Shown: positions 21,521-31,692 of the stretch, in pieces
How the letters are laid out: each line of letters begins with the position of its first letter
Numbering within the stretch: the stretch's first letter is position 1
DNA from: Cervus elaphus
Taxonomy: Eukaryota > Chordata > Mammalia > Artiodactyla > Cervidae
DNA: 64,000 nt
Reading direction: 5' to 3'
Assembly: GCF_910594005.1 (NCBI RefSeq)
Contig: NC_057819.1
Location: 127,135,669 to 127,199,668 of the forward strand
Notes under the pieces: model-generated
Databases searched by the model: none
Told to the model about the DNA's origin: nothing
What the model saw: the letters and a program-made list of their open reading frames with translations, nothing else
Position numbers and translations under genes: made by a program

Positions 21521-21924
21521 AGAAAGGGACTTGAAGAGTTACCCTGAAAGCAAGTTCATAGCAAGACCCATTGGAGCTTCTGTTGGGAAGCCCCAGCTTC
21601 TGCTGGGAAGTGGAGGGGGGAATGTTAAGCTTGGAGAGGCAAGGGTTGGAGTGGACCTGTGCTGGGCAGCGGGGGAGAAGGGCGCTAAAGTATCACTTCC
21701 TTTATTCATGAAAAATGGTACATCCTTCCTCAAGTTGCTGCCAAGACTCTTCAAATTAGGTTAGGCTAAGCTATGCTGGGGTAACTACAATCCTTACTTG
21801 TTACCCATGTGAAGTTCGCTGTGGTTTGGTGACTTTCAAGAAAAACTGACCTCTGGGCAGTGATGTAACGATCCAGCCTATGGGAGCTTCCACTGTCTTA
21901 TAAACTACAGCCCTCAGGCTGCCT

Positions 21925-22105
21925 CCTGTTTTTGTAAATAAAGTTTTATTGGGACACAGCTACACTTATTTGCTTGTGATTCATCTATGAGTACTTTTGA
22001 ACTATAGCAGTTGCCGTATGAACAACAAAGCCTACAACATTTCCTGTCTGGCCCTGTGCGCCAGCCAGAACTTGGCCATGAGAGCGCTGGAGGGTTGAGC
22101 ACTGG
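21925..22105 (-). repeat. Old interspersed repeat, family not assigned
   Basis: The block from TTTGTAAATAAAGTTTTATT through TGGGACACAGC to ATTTCCTGTCTGGCCC recurs in many mammalian genomes. I cannot name the family from memory with certainty. 22110-23150 shows no gene or clear repeat. Confidence 0.5.
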
Positions 22106-23150
22106 CAAGTAAGCACTTTAGCACAGAAGTAATACACCTCTGCTCATGGTTCATTGTCTGGAAAAATCACATGGCTACTCCTAACTTCCAGGGAGCAGCA
22201 AAGTCGACCCACCACACACCCAGAAGTAGAGAAGGAAGGACTGGTGAACATCAACAGTATCTAAATGACCTCTGTGAGGCCCTTCCACAGGTCAGGCAGT
22301 GAGGATGGACTTATTCTCCCTTGCTTATCTGTGAATCTCAGAGTCATAGAGGGAATATAAATGGACCAGGGCTCAGCAAAATGGAGAGAAATATTGGAGA
22401 GATCTGGAGCTTCCAGTGAGATGCTACTTGAGGTTGCAGAAATTTTCAGAAACACAGGAAGCCAGGGTACATTGAGGGAGGAGAAAAAAAAGGGAAAGCA
22501 AGTCCTGGAGGGGAAGTGTTTGTTTAAAATAAAGTCCTTGGTTGGTTTTGTTTTGTTTTTTCTCAAGTTTGGTGGTAACAGGTACCTTCCTCCTTTGGGA
22601 ACACAGGGCACCTTGGGCAGATGATGGACATTCGCTATTTCCTGACCCCAAGAGCCCACGCCACATAGATCACTCTCTGGACCAAGCAGGGTGCTGTTAA
22701 TGAACACAGGGCAGCTTTCCACATAAAGAGGAAGGAAGTTTCTACTGAGAACGAGAACTCTGGGTTGTACACAACAGAGTTGGGAAACTACCAGAACTCG
22801 CCTTTGTCACCAGCAATACCCATGTCCATCAAGCCCTGGACCTTGAGAGCAGCCAGAGGAAATCCTATGACCTGTCCTTGGGGAGCTGCCAGACCAGAGC
22901 CGTCCTACTGACCAGGCTGTGCTCAGAGCCCAGTCATCAAACAGGATTGTGCAAGGAGTCAGGATTTCTGTCCAGACCTGAACGCCCTTAAAGAGCACAG
23001 GCTTCACCAAAGTGTCTATAGGAGAGAAGTTTAGGCCAAGAAAGACCTTCCATAGGAGGGGTATCAAAGGGCTTGCTGAAAATGGTCCTAATTCAGATAA
23101 GGAGAAGAGGTAGAAGGAAGTGGGATGAGGAAGGCAGGTTAAACTTAGAG

Positions 23151-23317
23151 GGACTTCCCTGGTGGTCCAGTGGCTAAGCCTCTGTGCTCCCAATGCAGGC
23201 GGAACTGGTTCAGTCCCTGGTCAGGGAACTAGATCCGACATGCTGTGACTAAAGATCCCACATGCCGCACCTATGACCCGGCACAGCCAAATCAATCAAT
23301 AAATCTTAAAAAAAAAC
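23151..23317 (+). mobile_element. CHR-type SINE, sense
   Basis: GGACTTCCCTGGTGGTCCAG head, GCACAGCCAAATCAATC and an A-rich tail. Confidence 0.9.
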
Positions 23318-23529
23318 CTTGGAGAGGCAAAGTGAAGGTGAGGTGGAGAGCAGTTCCCATGTGTTGCCCCTTTTCACTGGTGGCCCTACAGAGAGAACGA
23401 CTCTGCTGGCTCAGGGACCAGCAGGCCTGGCAAAGGGACAGGTTTGCCTCGTGGCGGCTGGCAGGACCAGTAATCTGCGGGGAAGACCTGGGGCTTTAGG
23501 CTCAGGTGAACCTCAGACAGGTTCCTGCT

Positions 23530-23645
23530 CCCTACACCTGGTTGAGTGAGTTTCAGGTTCCTCATCTGGGAAATGGGAACAATAACCATACTTACCGCTT
23601 CAGGGTTGTTTTGAAGATTAAATGAGATAATGCACTCAAAAGTGC
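23530..23645 (+). repeat. MIR fragment, sense
   Basis: CCTCATCTGGGAAATGGGAA, then GGGTTGTTTTGAAGATTAAA and an AATGAGATAATGCAC block. Confidence 0.75.
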
Positions 23646-23728
23646 TCAGATGGAGTCATTGTGCAAAATCGATTATTCCTTGTAAGTATTTAGCAAGTCA
23701 TTTATTGAATGATTCACATACAGGAAAC

Positions 23729-23945
23729 GGGCTTCCCAGGTGGCTTAGTAGTATAAAATCTGCCTGCCAATGTAGGAGAAGCAAGAGATTCAGGTTCAAT
23801 CCTTGAGTCTGGAAGATACCTTTGAGTAGGAAATGGCAACCCACTCCAGTATTCTTGCCTAGAAAATTCCACGGATAGAGGAGCCTGGCGGGCTACAGTT
23901 CATGGGGTTGCAGAGTCAGACACAACTGAGCATGGACGCACATAT
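23729..23945 (+). mobile_element. Bov-tA SINE, sense
   Basis: Full length but diverged: GGGCTTCCCAGGTGGCTTAG to CAGACACAACTGAGC. Flanks CACATACAGGAAAC/CACATATGGGAAAC are the likely target repeat. Confidence 0.9.
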
Positions 23946-24786
23946 GGGAAACAATGCGCCCGGTCCTTCTGAGGGAGTCAAAGAAATCTAAGACTGGGGG
24001 TGTGCTGGCAAACTGGCCCTGGGGTGTGGGGGAAGCCCTGGTTTGCAGTTTTTGGTGGTTTCTGTGGTTTAAATAGTTCCATCATGGCCAATTTCAAGCT
24101 ACTGACAGTTTAGCAACTGGCTGGCAAAATTCCAAATAATCTGCTCTAGAGAGCAGGCTCCCAACCCAATGGGCTTTCTCTGTAGTTAGCAGATGACACA
24201 CCAGTGAAAAGTTAACAGTAGTGGCTGACAGATACACAGCCCAGTCCATAGATGGCCAATCTAGAAGGCCTTTGAGGGCCCTGTTTTCAGGGTACAAGCA
24301 GGGTTTACTGAGATGCAGAGGGAGAAAAGGGCTCAGGGGTAAAATATCCATCTTGTGTAAGGTAATAGGGAGCCACTGAAGGTACACGGGCAAGAGTATA
24401 TGCTGATGATGGCTGCATATCAGTAAAGTTAAGCTGGGAGTGATTTTTTGAATGGATGAGAAGAGAGAGGATTGAGAGGCAGGAAAACCAGAGGGGAAGC
24501 TAATGAAATCGCTAGATCTCTTTTCATGCACAGATTGCATCTTGGACTAGGAAAGATAACAGTACACAACGAAGCAAATATAATAAACATACACTTCGTG
24601 GAGCATAATAGCGATCTGAGGCTTCCAGCAGTTTACCCTGAGAACCACAGTGGTGAGTAGCATCTCTGTTTATTGCTCTGTCAGGCTCAACACACAATCT
24701 TTGAAGAACCCCTGATGAAATAGTAGGTGTCGCTTAAATGAATAAGCTATTAGCTCAGGAGTAAATGTGTCTTGTAAATGAAGTCA

Positions 24787-24997
24787 TGCTTCCCAGGTGG
24801 CTCGGTGGTAAAGAAGCCACCTGCCAATGAAGGAGATGTGAGTTCAATCCTAAGTTGAGAAGATCCCCTGGAGAAGGAAATGGCAACCCACTCCAGTGTT
24901 CTTACCTGGGAAACTCCATGGACAGAAGAGCCTGGTGGGCTACAATTCAGGGCGCTGCAAAGAGTCAGACACGACTGAGCATACACACACACACAAA
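24787..24997 (+). mobile_element. Bov-tA SINE with (AC)n tail, sense
   Basis: TGCTTCCCAGGTGGCTCGG to GACACGACTGAGCATAC, followed by a short AC-dinucleotide tail where an A-rich tail is usual. Confidence 0.9.
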
Positions 24998-25026
24998 GTC
25001 ACGGAACTGGTTGGTGATCAAACTTT

Positions 25027-25250
25027 AGCGAAGAGCTGACTCATTGGAAAAGACCCTGATGCTGGGAAAGATTGAGGGCCCAAGGAGAAGGGGGTGACAG
25101 AGGATGAGATGGTTGGATGGTATCACCGATTCAATGGACATGAGTTTGAGCAAACTCCAGGAGATAGTGAAGAACAGGGAAGCCTGGTGTGCTGCAGTTC
25201 AGGAGGTCGCAAGGAGTCAGACATGACTTAGCAACTGAATAGGAGCAACA
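25027..25250 (+). mobile_element. BovB 3' end, sense
   Basis: CTGACTCATTGGAAAAGACC, GGACATGAGTTTGAGC and GAGTCAGACATGACTTAGC mark the last ~220 bases of the RTE LINE. Confidence 0.88.
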
Positions 25251-26820
25251 GATTTTAGCAGGGAAGCACCTTGAATGTGTAAGTGACACTTTTAACCTAT
25301 TTGCTTAGAATGTGATCTAGCCCTCAGGGGTGATCCTCAACCCTCTTTTCTCATCTGCCCTTTGGTTTCCATGCCTGGGAGGAGATGAATGACCCATCTG
25401 ACCTCAGCTCCAATTTCAGGAGGATAGAGGCAGGGTGTAGGACGACTATAGCTCCCTGCTTGAGCTTGAGCTCAGTACTGGGTAACTTCTGTGGGAGGGT
25501 GGTATACCGTGTGTTAGGACTGGCATCCCAACAGGTGAACATGTATTCACACTGATTTGTCCTCTTCTACTGGCACTAGAAGTCAACCTACCCTGTAAAT
25601 AAAGACACCAAACCAGCAATTCGGGTTTCCCACAGTGAGGCCTGGAGCACAGAGCCTGGGATCCCTGGGTTCTGAGCCAGGCAGCCACTGGTCTGACCTT
25701 GGGCAAGTCCCTCAGCTTCCCCAGGCTAGAGCTACGTCCAACCTGTCAGGTGAGGGGCCCTGGATTACATATTCTTCCGGCTTCTTCTAGACCTGATGCT
25801 CCAGCCAGCACTCGGTATTGTCAAGAAACCCCAGGAGAAGGAAGAGAATTTGTTCTCAGTTTCTCCCTTTGATTTTTTAAGTAACCACAGTTGAGCATAG
25901 AGGTGTGGAGGCTGTCAGCACGCTGCCTCTTCCACATTCTGGTTTCTCTGGCTAGCAGGAGACAGATGCTGGGCTTTTTGCCTGCCTGGAGTGTTTCCCC
26001 CAGAGAAGGCAGAGCGGGCAGAGGATCCAAAGTGGGCTGAAACATTAGTGGCACCTCCTTTAGCACAGATTTCATCACGTAGCATGTGCAGCCCCAGATG
26101 GGGCTGAGCTCAAAACCAAAAGAAGGACAGGGAAGTGAAGGCAGAAGCGAATATACCGAAACGAGATTAAGGGCTCTGGTGTTTGACAGAAACAATCTGG
26201 GACTAAACTAAAGCAAAATAGAAGGAACTCTCCTGATTTCTTTAACTGAGTGCTTGAATGGGATTAATGTCCCAGGTCTCTCCTTTTTCCAAATGCCAGA
26301 GGCCCCGGGGAAGCAGGGCTGGAGGCAGGGTGAGGCGCCTTGCAGGACACTGAGTGCCAACTTCAAGGTCACACCCCAGGCACCTCACTCTCCCCACCCA
26401 AGCCACACCGGGCAAGTGTAAACATTGTCTTTCATTTCAATCTTAACTTGAAAAGTAGATTAAGAAGCTACAAACCCAACTGGAGTCTAAACAGTTGCCC
26501 TTTGTTAGAGGCACGCAGCTGAGCAGGAAATTAACAATGAGGAATTCACACTTGGCAAGACGCAAGAATATGAAAGGCCGATGGCTGATTTCCTAGTGGG
26601 AAAGGTTATTTTCCTCAACAGAGAGCTTTCGGTTGTCGGAGGAACAGTTTGCTGGGTCCCAAAACATTTAGGATCAGGCCCCTGTGTCCGCATCAGCCTG
26701 GCGTGCCCACCTGGAGCAGGATGTGAAATTCTCTGCTTGTGGTTTTAGCTTGAATTCACTGAAGCCAAGGGCCAAGGACTGAGAGAGAGAGATGAGGGGT
26801 TATGCGTTGTGATTGGGCCC
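25251..26820. other. Intergenic sequence with a MIR trace
   Basis: A MIR-like segment at about 25650-25730 (GGTCTGACCTTGGGCAAG). Otherwise no gene, CpG island or recognised repeat. Confidence 0.5.
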
Positions 26821-27047
26821 CTTGTTTGTTGGTTTGGTTTTGAATCTGGCTGCTCTAGAACTTCGTTTCAGCACACAGGATCTTCGATCTTCATTGTGGC
26901 ACAGGTTGGGAGGGGTGGTCTTTGCTTTAGTTGTTGCATGAGAACTCTTTAGTTGTGGCATGTGAAGTCTTAGCTCCCTGACCATGGAACCCGAGCCCCC
27001 TGCATTGGGAGCATGGACTCTTAGCCACTGGACCACCAGGGAAGTCC
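26821..27047 (-). mobile_element. CHR-type SINE, antisense
   Basis: Ends GACCACCAGGGAAGTCC. The block GTGGCATGTGAAGTCTTAG and a GGGCCC repeat at both ends suggest these limits. Confidence 0.82.
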
Positions 27048-28100
27048 CTGGGGCCCATGTTTTGGATACTCAGGATAGCCAGAGTTCTAACTTTGCTGTC
27101 GCGCAGCCCAGGCAGAAGGGTAAGGCAAACAGGCAAGAAGGAGCCTGTCGTATCTCCTTCAGGTCCCTGAGGCATGCCCCCCACCACCCCAGCTCTGTTG
27201 CCTTGGGAACTCTGTGCTACCATTAGGATAGCATCTATCAGCTCTTCACCTGCAAGTTCTCTCTCTCCCTCCTGATACGGGCATCTGTGTGAATCTTTGA
27301 AATGAGTAGATGTGTCACAAAAGGTGGAAAATGCACGACGGAGCTGAAACCAGGACAGCCAAAATGAACAAAATTAAAGGCTCAAGGGGACTAGCTGACC
27401 TAGAAATTACTCATCCCTCTGTTCCCCTCGCCGCAGGCTTCTCCTTTGTCCCTTAGACCCGAGGTGGAGAAGGGCTAGGACCTGATAAAAATACATGGGC
27501 TTAAAAAAAAAAATGCATGGGCTTGTTACCTCCCTGCCTTCCTTGGATGATTAGAGGAAACCCCTGAGACCCTTAAGCGCTGGCTTCTCTCCTAGGGTTC
27601 TCCCAAGGGCGGCATCCACCTTGGCTTGGAAATGGTTAGAATGCCTTGAGGCTATTTACACAAAGGATGTGTGGTATTTGCATGTAATTTCCCTATGCGA
27701 TCTGCACCATCTCTCCCCAGACCATTTGTTCAAGTTAAAAGTATTTTTATGACTCTCTTGATGGCTCTCACTTCTGGATTTTTCCTCTTGTCTGTGCCAT
27801 CTTTTCCCTCAGGGCCTCTCCTTGGCCCACATCTCTGGCAAGGGGAGTCTGGAGGCACCAAGGAAGGACCTGGGAGGAATGCGGTGACGGCTCTTTCAAG
27901 GGTTTGCTTATCTCGTCTGCACCCCTGAGCACCGGGGGAGGTTCTTTTTTCCAAAACGGTAACACTGTGTGATTGCATTGTAGACCGTGGGACTCTAACC
28001 CAATTCACAGAAAATCTCTTTGATCTGGAATTTTTTCTGAACTACCTGCATCCCTTTCTCTTCTGCCTCCTGACCCTAGTCAGCCTGTTACCATTATCAC
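27048..28100. other. Intergenic sequence, nothing recognised
   Basis: Apart from a short A run near 27505, I see no repeat, exon or CpG cluster here. Confidence 0.45.
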
Positions 28101-28102
28101 TT

Positions 28103-28432
28103 CTTCTTTTTTTTTTTTTTTTAAGTCTTAACTCTTATTTTTTTTTTTCCGGTTCTGTTGGGTCTTGGTTGCTTCAAGCGCGCTTTCTCTGATTGTGGTG
28201 AGCAGGGGCTACTCTCTAGTTGAGATGCTTGGGTTTCTCATTGCAGTGGCTTCTCTTATTGTGGAACACAGGTTCTAGGTGTACAGGTTTCAGTAGCTGT
28301 GGCATATAGGCTCAGTAGTTGTGGCATGGGGGTGGACTTAGTTGCTCTGGGATCTGCCCAGACTAGGGATCAAACCCACGTCCCCTGCATTGGCAGGTGG
28401 ATTCTTATTCACTGTACCACCAGGGAAGTCCC
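28103..28432 (-). mobile_element. Long-form CHR-type SINE, antisense
   Basis: About 330 bases with poly-T lead, CGCGCTTTCTCTGATTGTGG, repeated CAGTAG blocks, and CACCAGGGAAGTCCC end. Confidence 0.9.
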
Positions 28433-28538
28433 GATCACTTCTTTTTTTAAATTGAGTCTTGATTCACTAATGGCTTCTTTGTAATAGCCAGTAAGGATTG
28501 GAGGAAGAACAAAGTTATAGGCTTGGGGAGTGTTATCC

Positions 28539-28933
28539 AAGATAGGGAACAGGGCTTTCCTGGTGGCTCAGTGGTTAAAAAAAAAAAAAAAAAAATCTGC
28601 CTGCCAATGCAGGAGACACGGTTTCCATCCCTGATCCAGGAAGATCCCACATGCCTCAGCATCTAAGCCCATGTACCAATTATTCAGCCTGTGCTCTAGA
28701 GCCGGGGATCTGCAACTCCTGAGCCCACGCGCTCTAATGAAGTCCACGTGCCCTAAAGCCTGTGCTCCACCGCAAGAGAAGCCTCTGCACCCTGAGAGCC
28801 CATGCACTGCAACGAGAGAGTAGCCCCTGCTTGCCGCAACTGGAAAAAAGCCCTATGCAGCAACGAAGACCCAGCACAGCCAAAAATAAATATATTAAAT
28901 AAAATTATATTTATATATAAAAAGATAGGGAAC
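28539..28933 (+). mobile_element. Long-form CHR-type SINE, sense, with perfect target-site duplication and internal A19
   Basis: The 12-bp repeat AAGATAGGGAAC at 28539-28550 and 28922-28933 delimits it. Instead of the usual GGTTAAGAATCTGCC, it has 19 A at 28577-28595. Confidence 0.93.
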
Positions 28934-29536
28934 AAACCCACTTCCCAAGATCAGAGGTTGAGATGGGAGAAGAACAGATCGTTGCAAAGAACAGGAACAG
29001 AGCTGCCTGATTGAGCTACATCCTGCCTGATTCTGGTGGCAGATGAGGGTAAATCCGCTCAGGGATGGTGCCCCCTTTACCAATGGCCAAGGGCAGGAAG
29101 GACAAAGGTTTCTTTGATAATAAGATTATAAAGCATTTTACTCTGTGATGTGCTAAAGGCCTTCTGCTTTGAGGTCATTCTGATTCTTCGTGACTTGTAT
29201 TTTATCTTCACCCAGTAATTACAAGGTAGGCCCTGTATGTGAAAAGGGTAGCTGGTAGTCATTGGTTCCCTTCCAAAGATATGTCTAAAAGCCTTCCAGT
29301 GGTGAGGGTCAAGGATTGGAGGGAGGGCTCTGAACTCTGCCACGGAGCCCTGGTGCTTGGGAGAAGCTTCCATCTGCTGGCCTGGGCCAGGGGCTTGCCT
29401 GCTCCTCAGCATCAGTCAAAAAAAAAAAAAAGACAAGTATGTGTTCCTGTCATCCTAGGGACCTTGAAGACAACCAAGGCAACTGGGTGACGGTATCTTT
29501 GTCACCAGGTCTGCAGCTGAGAAGAGGACAATTAAA

Positions 29537-29748
29537 AGTACAAAAGAGGAAACTTCCTGGCAGTTCAGTGGTTGGGAATCCGCCTTCCAGTGTTGGGGGA
29601 CGCCGGGTTCGATCCCTCATCAGAGAACTAGGATCCCACGTGCCCACCAGTCAATTAAGCCCCCTCTAGGCAACTGCTGAGCTCATGCACAGCACAGACT
29701 CCAGGCAGCCAAGTAAATAAATAAGTGAGTAAAAAACTAGTACAAAAG
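29537..29748 (+). mobile_element. CHR-type SINE, sense, with target-site duplication
   Basis: AGTACAAAAG at 29537-29546 and 29739-29748. Internal CAGTGTTGGGGGACGCC and GGGTTCGATCCCTCATC blocks. Confidence 0.92.
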
Positions 29749-30198
29749 GTAATCAGGAAAGAGACTTTATGAAACGGCTTTTACAGATCTAATCAAGGGA
29801 ACCCAAGGGCCCAAACAGTATACTGAACGTTGTTGAAACATTGCTGACATCATGTTCTAGCTGTTGAAGTTTTTGCTAATCAGTCTACCCTCTCACCAAA
29901 ACCACAGGAAAAAGAAAAGGTCTAAAACACACATGTCTGTAATTAAGCTCTGGAGTGGCATCTTCTGTCTGTCCCAGTGACCCACTGTAGGTGTGTGTTC
30001 TCATTCAGAGAAGCCCTTCTCCACCTGTCATCCCGCTTTGACTCTCCTTGCTCGCAGGTCTCTCCAAAGTTTCCAAAAGGCATGATCCGAGCTCGACTGT
30101 CTCGACCTACTCTGAGTTGAGGGTCTCCTAACTTCAGGGCTACATGAGCTGCAGAAGGGACTGATAAACAGAGAATGTGTATAGAATCCTGCTCTTTG

Positions 30199-30830
30199 AA
30201 AGGAACTAAATGAGAGGGTTAGAAGTGGAAGCGGTGTCAGATTTTGTTTTCTTGGGCTCCAAAATCACTGCAGATGGTGACTGCAGCCATGAAATTAAAA
30301 GATGCTTGCTCCTTGGAAGGAAAGCTATGACTAACCCAGACAGTGTCTTAAAAAGCAGAGACATCACTTGGCAGACAAAGGTCTGTCTAGACAAAGCTAT
30401 GGTTTTTCCAGTAGTCAGGTATGGATGTGATAGTTGGGCCATAAAGAAGGCTGAGTGCAGAAGAATTGATACTTTTGCACTGTGATGTTGGAGAAGACAT
30501 TTGAGAGTCCCTTGGACTGCCAGGAGATCAAACCAGTCAATCCCAAAGGATATCAACCCTGAATATTCATCGGAAGGACTGTTGCTAAAGCTGAAGCTCC
30601 AATACTTTGGCCATCTGATGCAAAGAGCCTATTCATCAGAAAAGACCCTGGTCCTGAGAAAGATTGAAGGCAAAAGGAAGTGAGGGCGATAGAGAATGGG
30701 ATGGTTGGATGGCATCACCAACTCAATGGACATGAGTCTGAGCAAACTCTAGGAGATAGTGGAGCTGGGAGATATAGGAGCCGGACGTGCTGCAGTCCAT
30801 GAGGTCGGACACGACTTAGAGTGAGACAGA
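30199..30830 (+). mobile_element. BovB LINE 3' portion, sense, with decayed reverse-transcriptase tail
   Basis: The longest BovB copy here. One frame from about 30210 reads the C-terminal RT region of RTE elements (FVFLGSKITADGDCSHEIK, VVRYGCDSW, KLQYFGHLM). An in-frame TGA at 30483-30485 breaks it, and a second stop follows near 30681. 5'-truncated and inactive. 29750-30195 to its left shows nothing recognisable. Confidence 0.93.
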
Positions 30831-30899
30831 TGTCGGTGGCGACGTCTTCCGAGCGGGTCACCAGCACTGATCAATCACCCTGACCCCGGGGAGTCCCTT

Positions 30900-31604
30900 T
30901 GAGGCTAAGGCGCTGGGGGTGGGGGAACCCACCCGAAGTTCCTCGGCTGGGGGGCGGGGGCTAGGGGCGCCCCTCTGCAGGGTTTCTGACCATTGGCTTT
31001 GGGATGTTGAGGGGTGGGGCTGGAGAAGGCATCCTCCCGGCCGGGAAGCCGCGTCCGCTCTTCGGATGCTGGGGACAATGGTGAGAGAACTCTTGGGCCT
31101 CGACCAGGCGCGCGGCGAGAAGGCGGCTCCCGCGCGGTCACCTGAGCGGGGTCAGCTGGCTCCGCTGGAGCGACGGGTCCCCGGCCCCTCCAGCCCGCGC
31201 TGGGCCGCGAGCGCCGGGCCGCGAGCCCCGAGCCCCGAGCCGGCCGGGCGCGCCGGGCCGCGGCTCCGCCGAGTGCCGCCGCCCATTGGCTGGCACGGCG
31301 CGGCCCGCTCCCGCCCCGTCCCGCCATTGGCCGCGGCCGCCGCGGGCCCCGCGCGCTAGCCGCCGCTGACATCACGAGGCCTGAGGCGGCGGCGGCGCCC
31401 CCGGCCCAGCCCGCAGCCCCCCTCGGCACAGGCGCCGCCGCGGGGCCCGGCGGAGGATGGTGCGCGGCGCGCCCGGGGCTCCCCGCCGCCGAAGCCGCAG
31501 CGCCAAGGCAGGAGCGGGCCGCGGCGCGCAGCCGACCCCCGCACCGGACGAGGGGCGAGCGGCCGCCGCGGTGAGGCGCCCAGGGCGGCGCGGGCGCAGC
31601 GGCC
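30900..31604 (+). promoter_or_regulatory. RNF157: RNF157 CpG-island promoter and 5' leader
   Basis: Very GC/CpG-rich from about 31060. ATTGG (inverted CCAAT) at 31285-31289 and 31326-31330, and a CRE-like TGACATCA at 31367-31374, lie 230-320 bases before the start codon. No TATA box is evident. The transcription start is not resolvable. Confidence 0.7.
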
Positions 31605-31692
31605 ATGGGGGCCCTGACCAGCCGGCAGCACGCGGGCGTGGAGGAGGTGGACATCCCGTCCAATTCCGTGTACCGCTACCCGCCCAAGTCCG
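31605..31692 (+). CDS. RNF157: RNF157 coding exon 1
   Basis: Twenty-nine codons plus one base, donor GTGAGC at 31693. Encodes the conserved IPSNSVYRYPPKS end. It lies inside the CpG island. Confidence 0.96.

Noticed and set aside
30905..31663. 252-codon minus-strand frame antisense to RNF157 exon 1
   Set aside because: Ala/Arg/Pro/Gly-rich translation of the CpG island, with no homology; explained by base composition.
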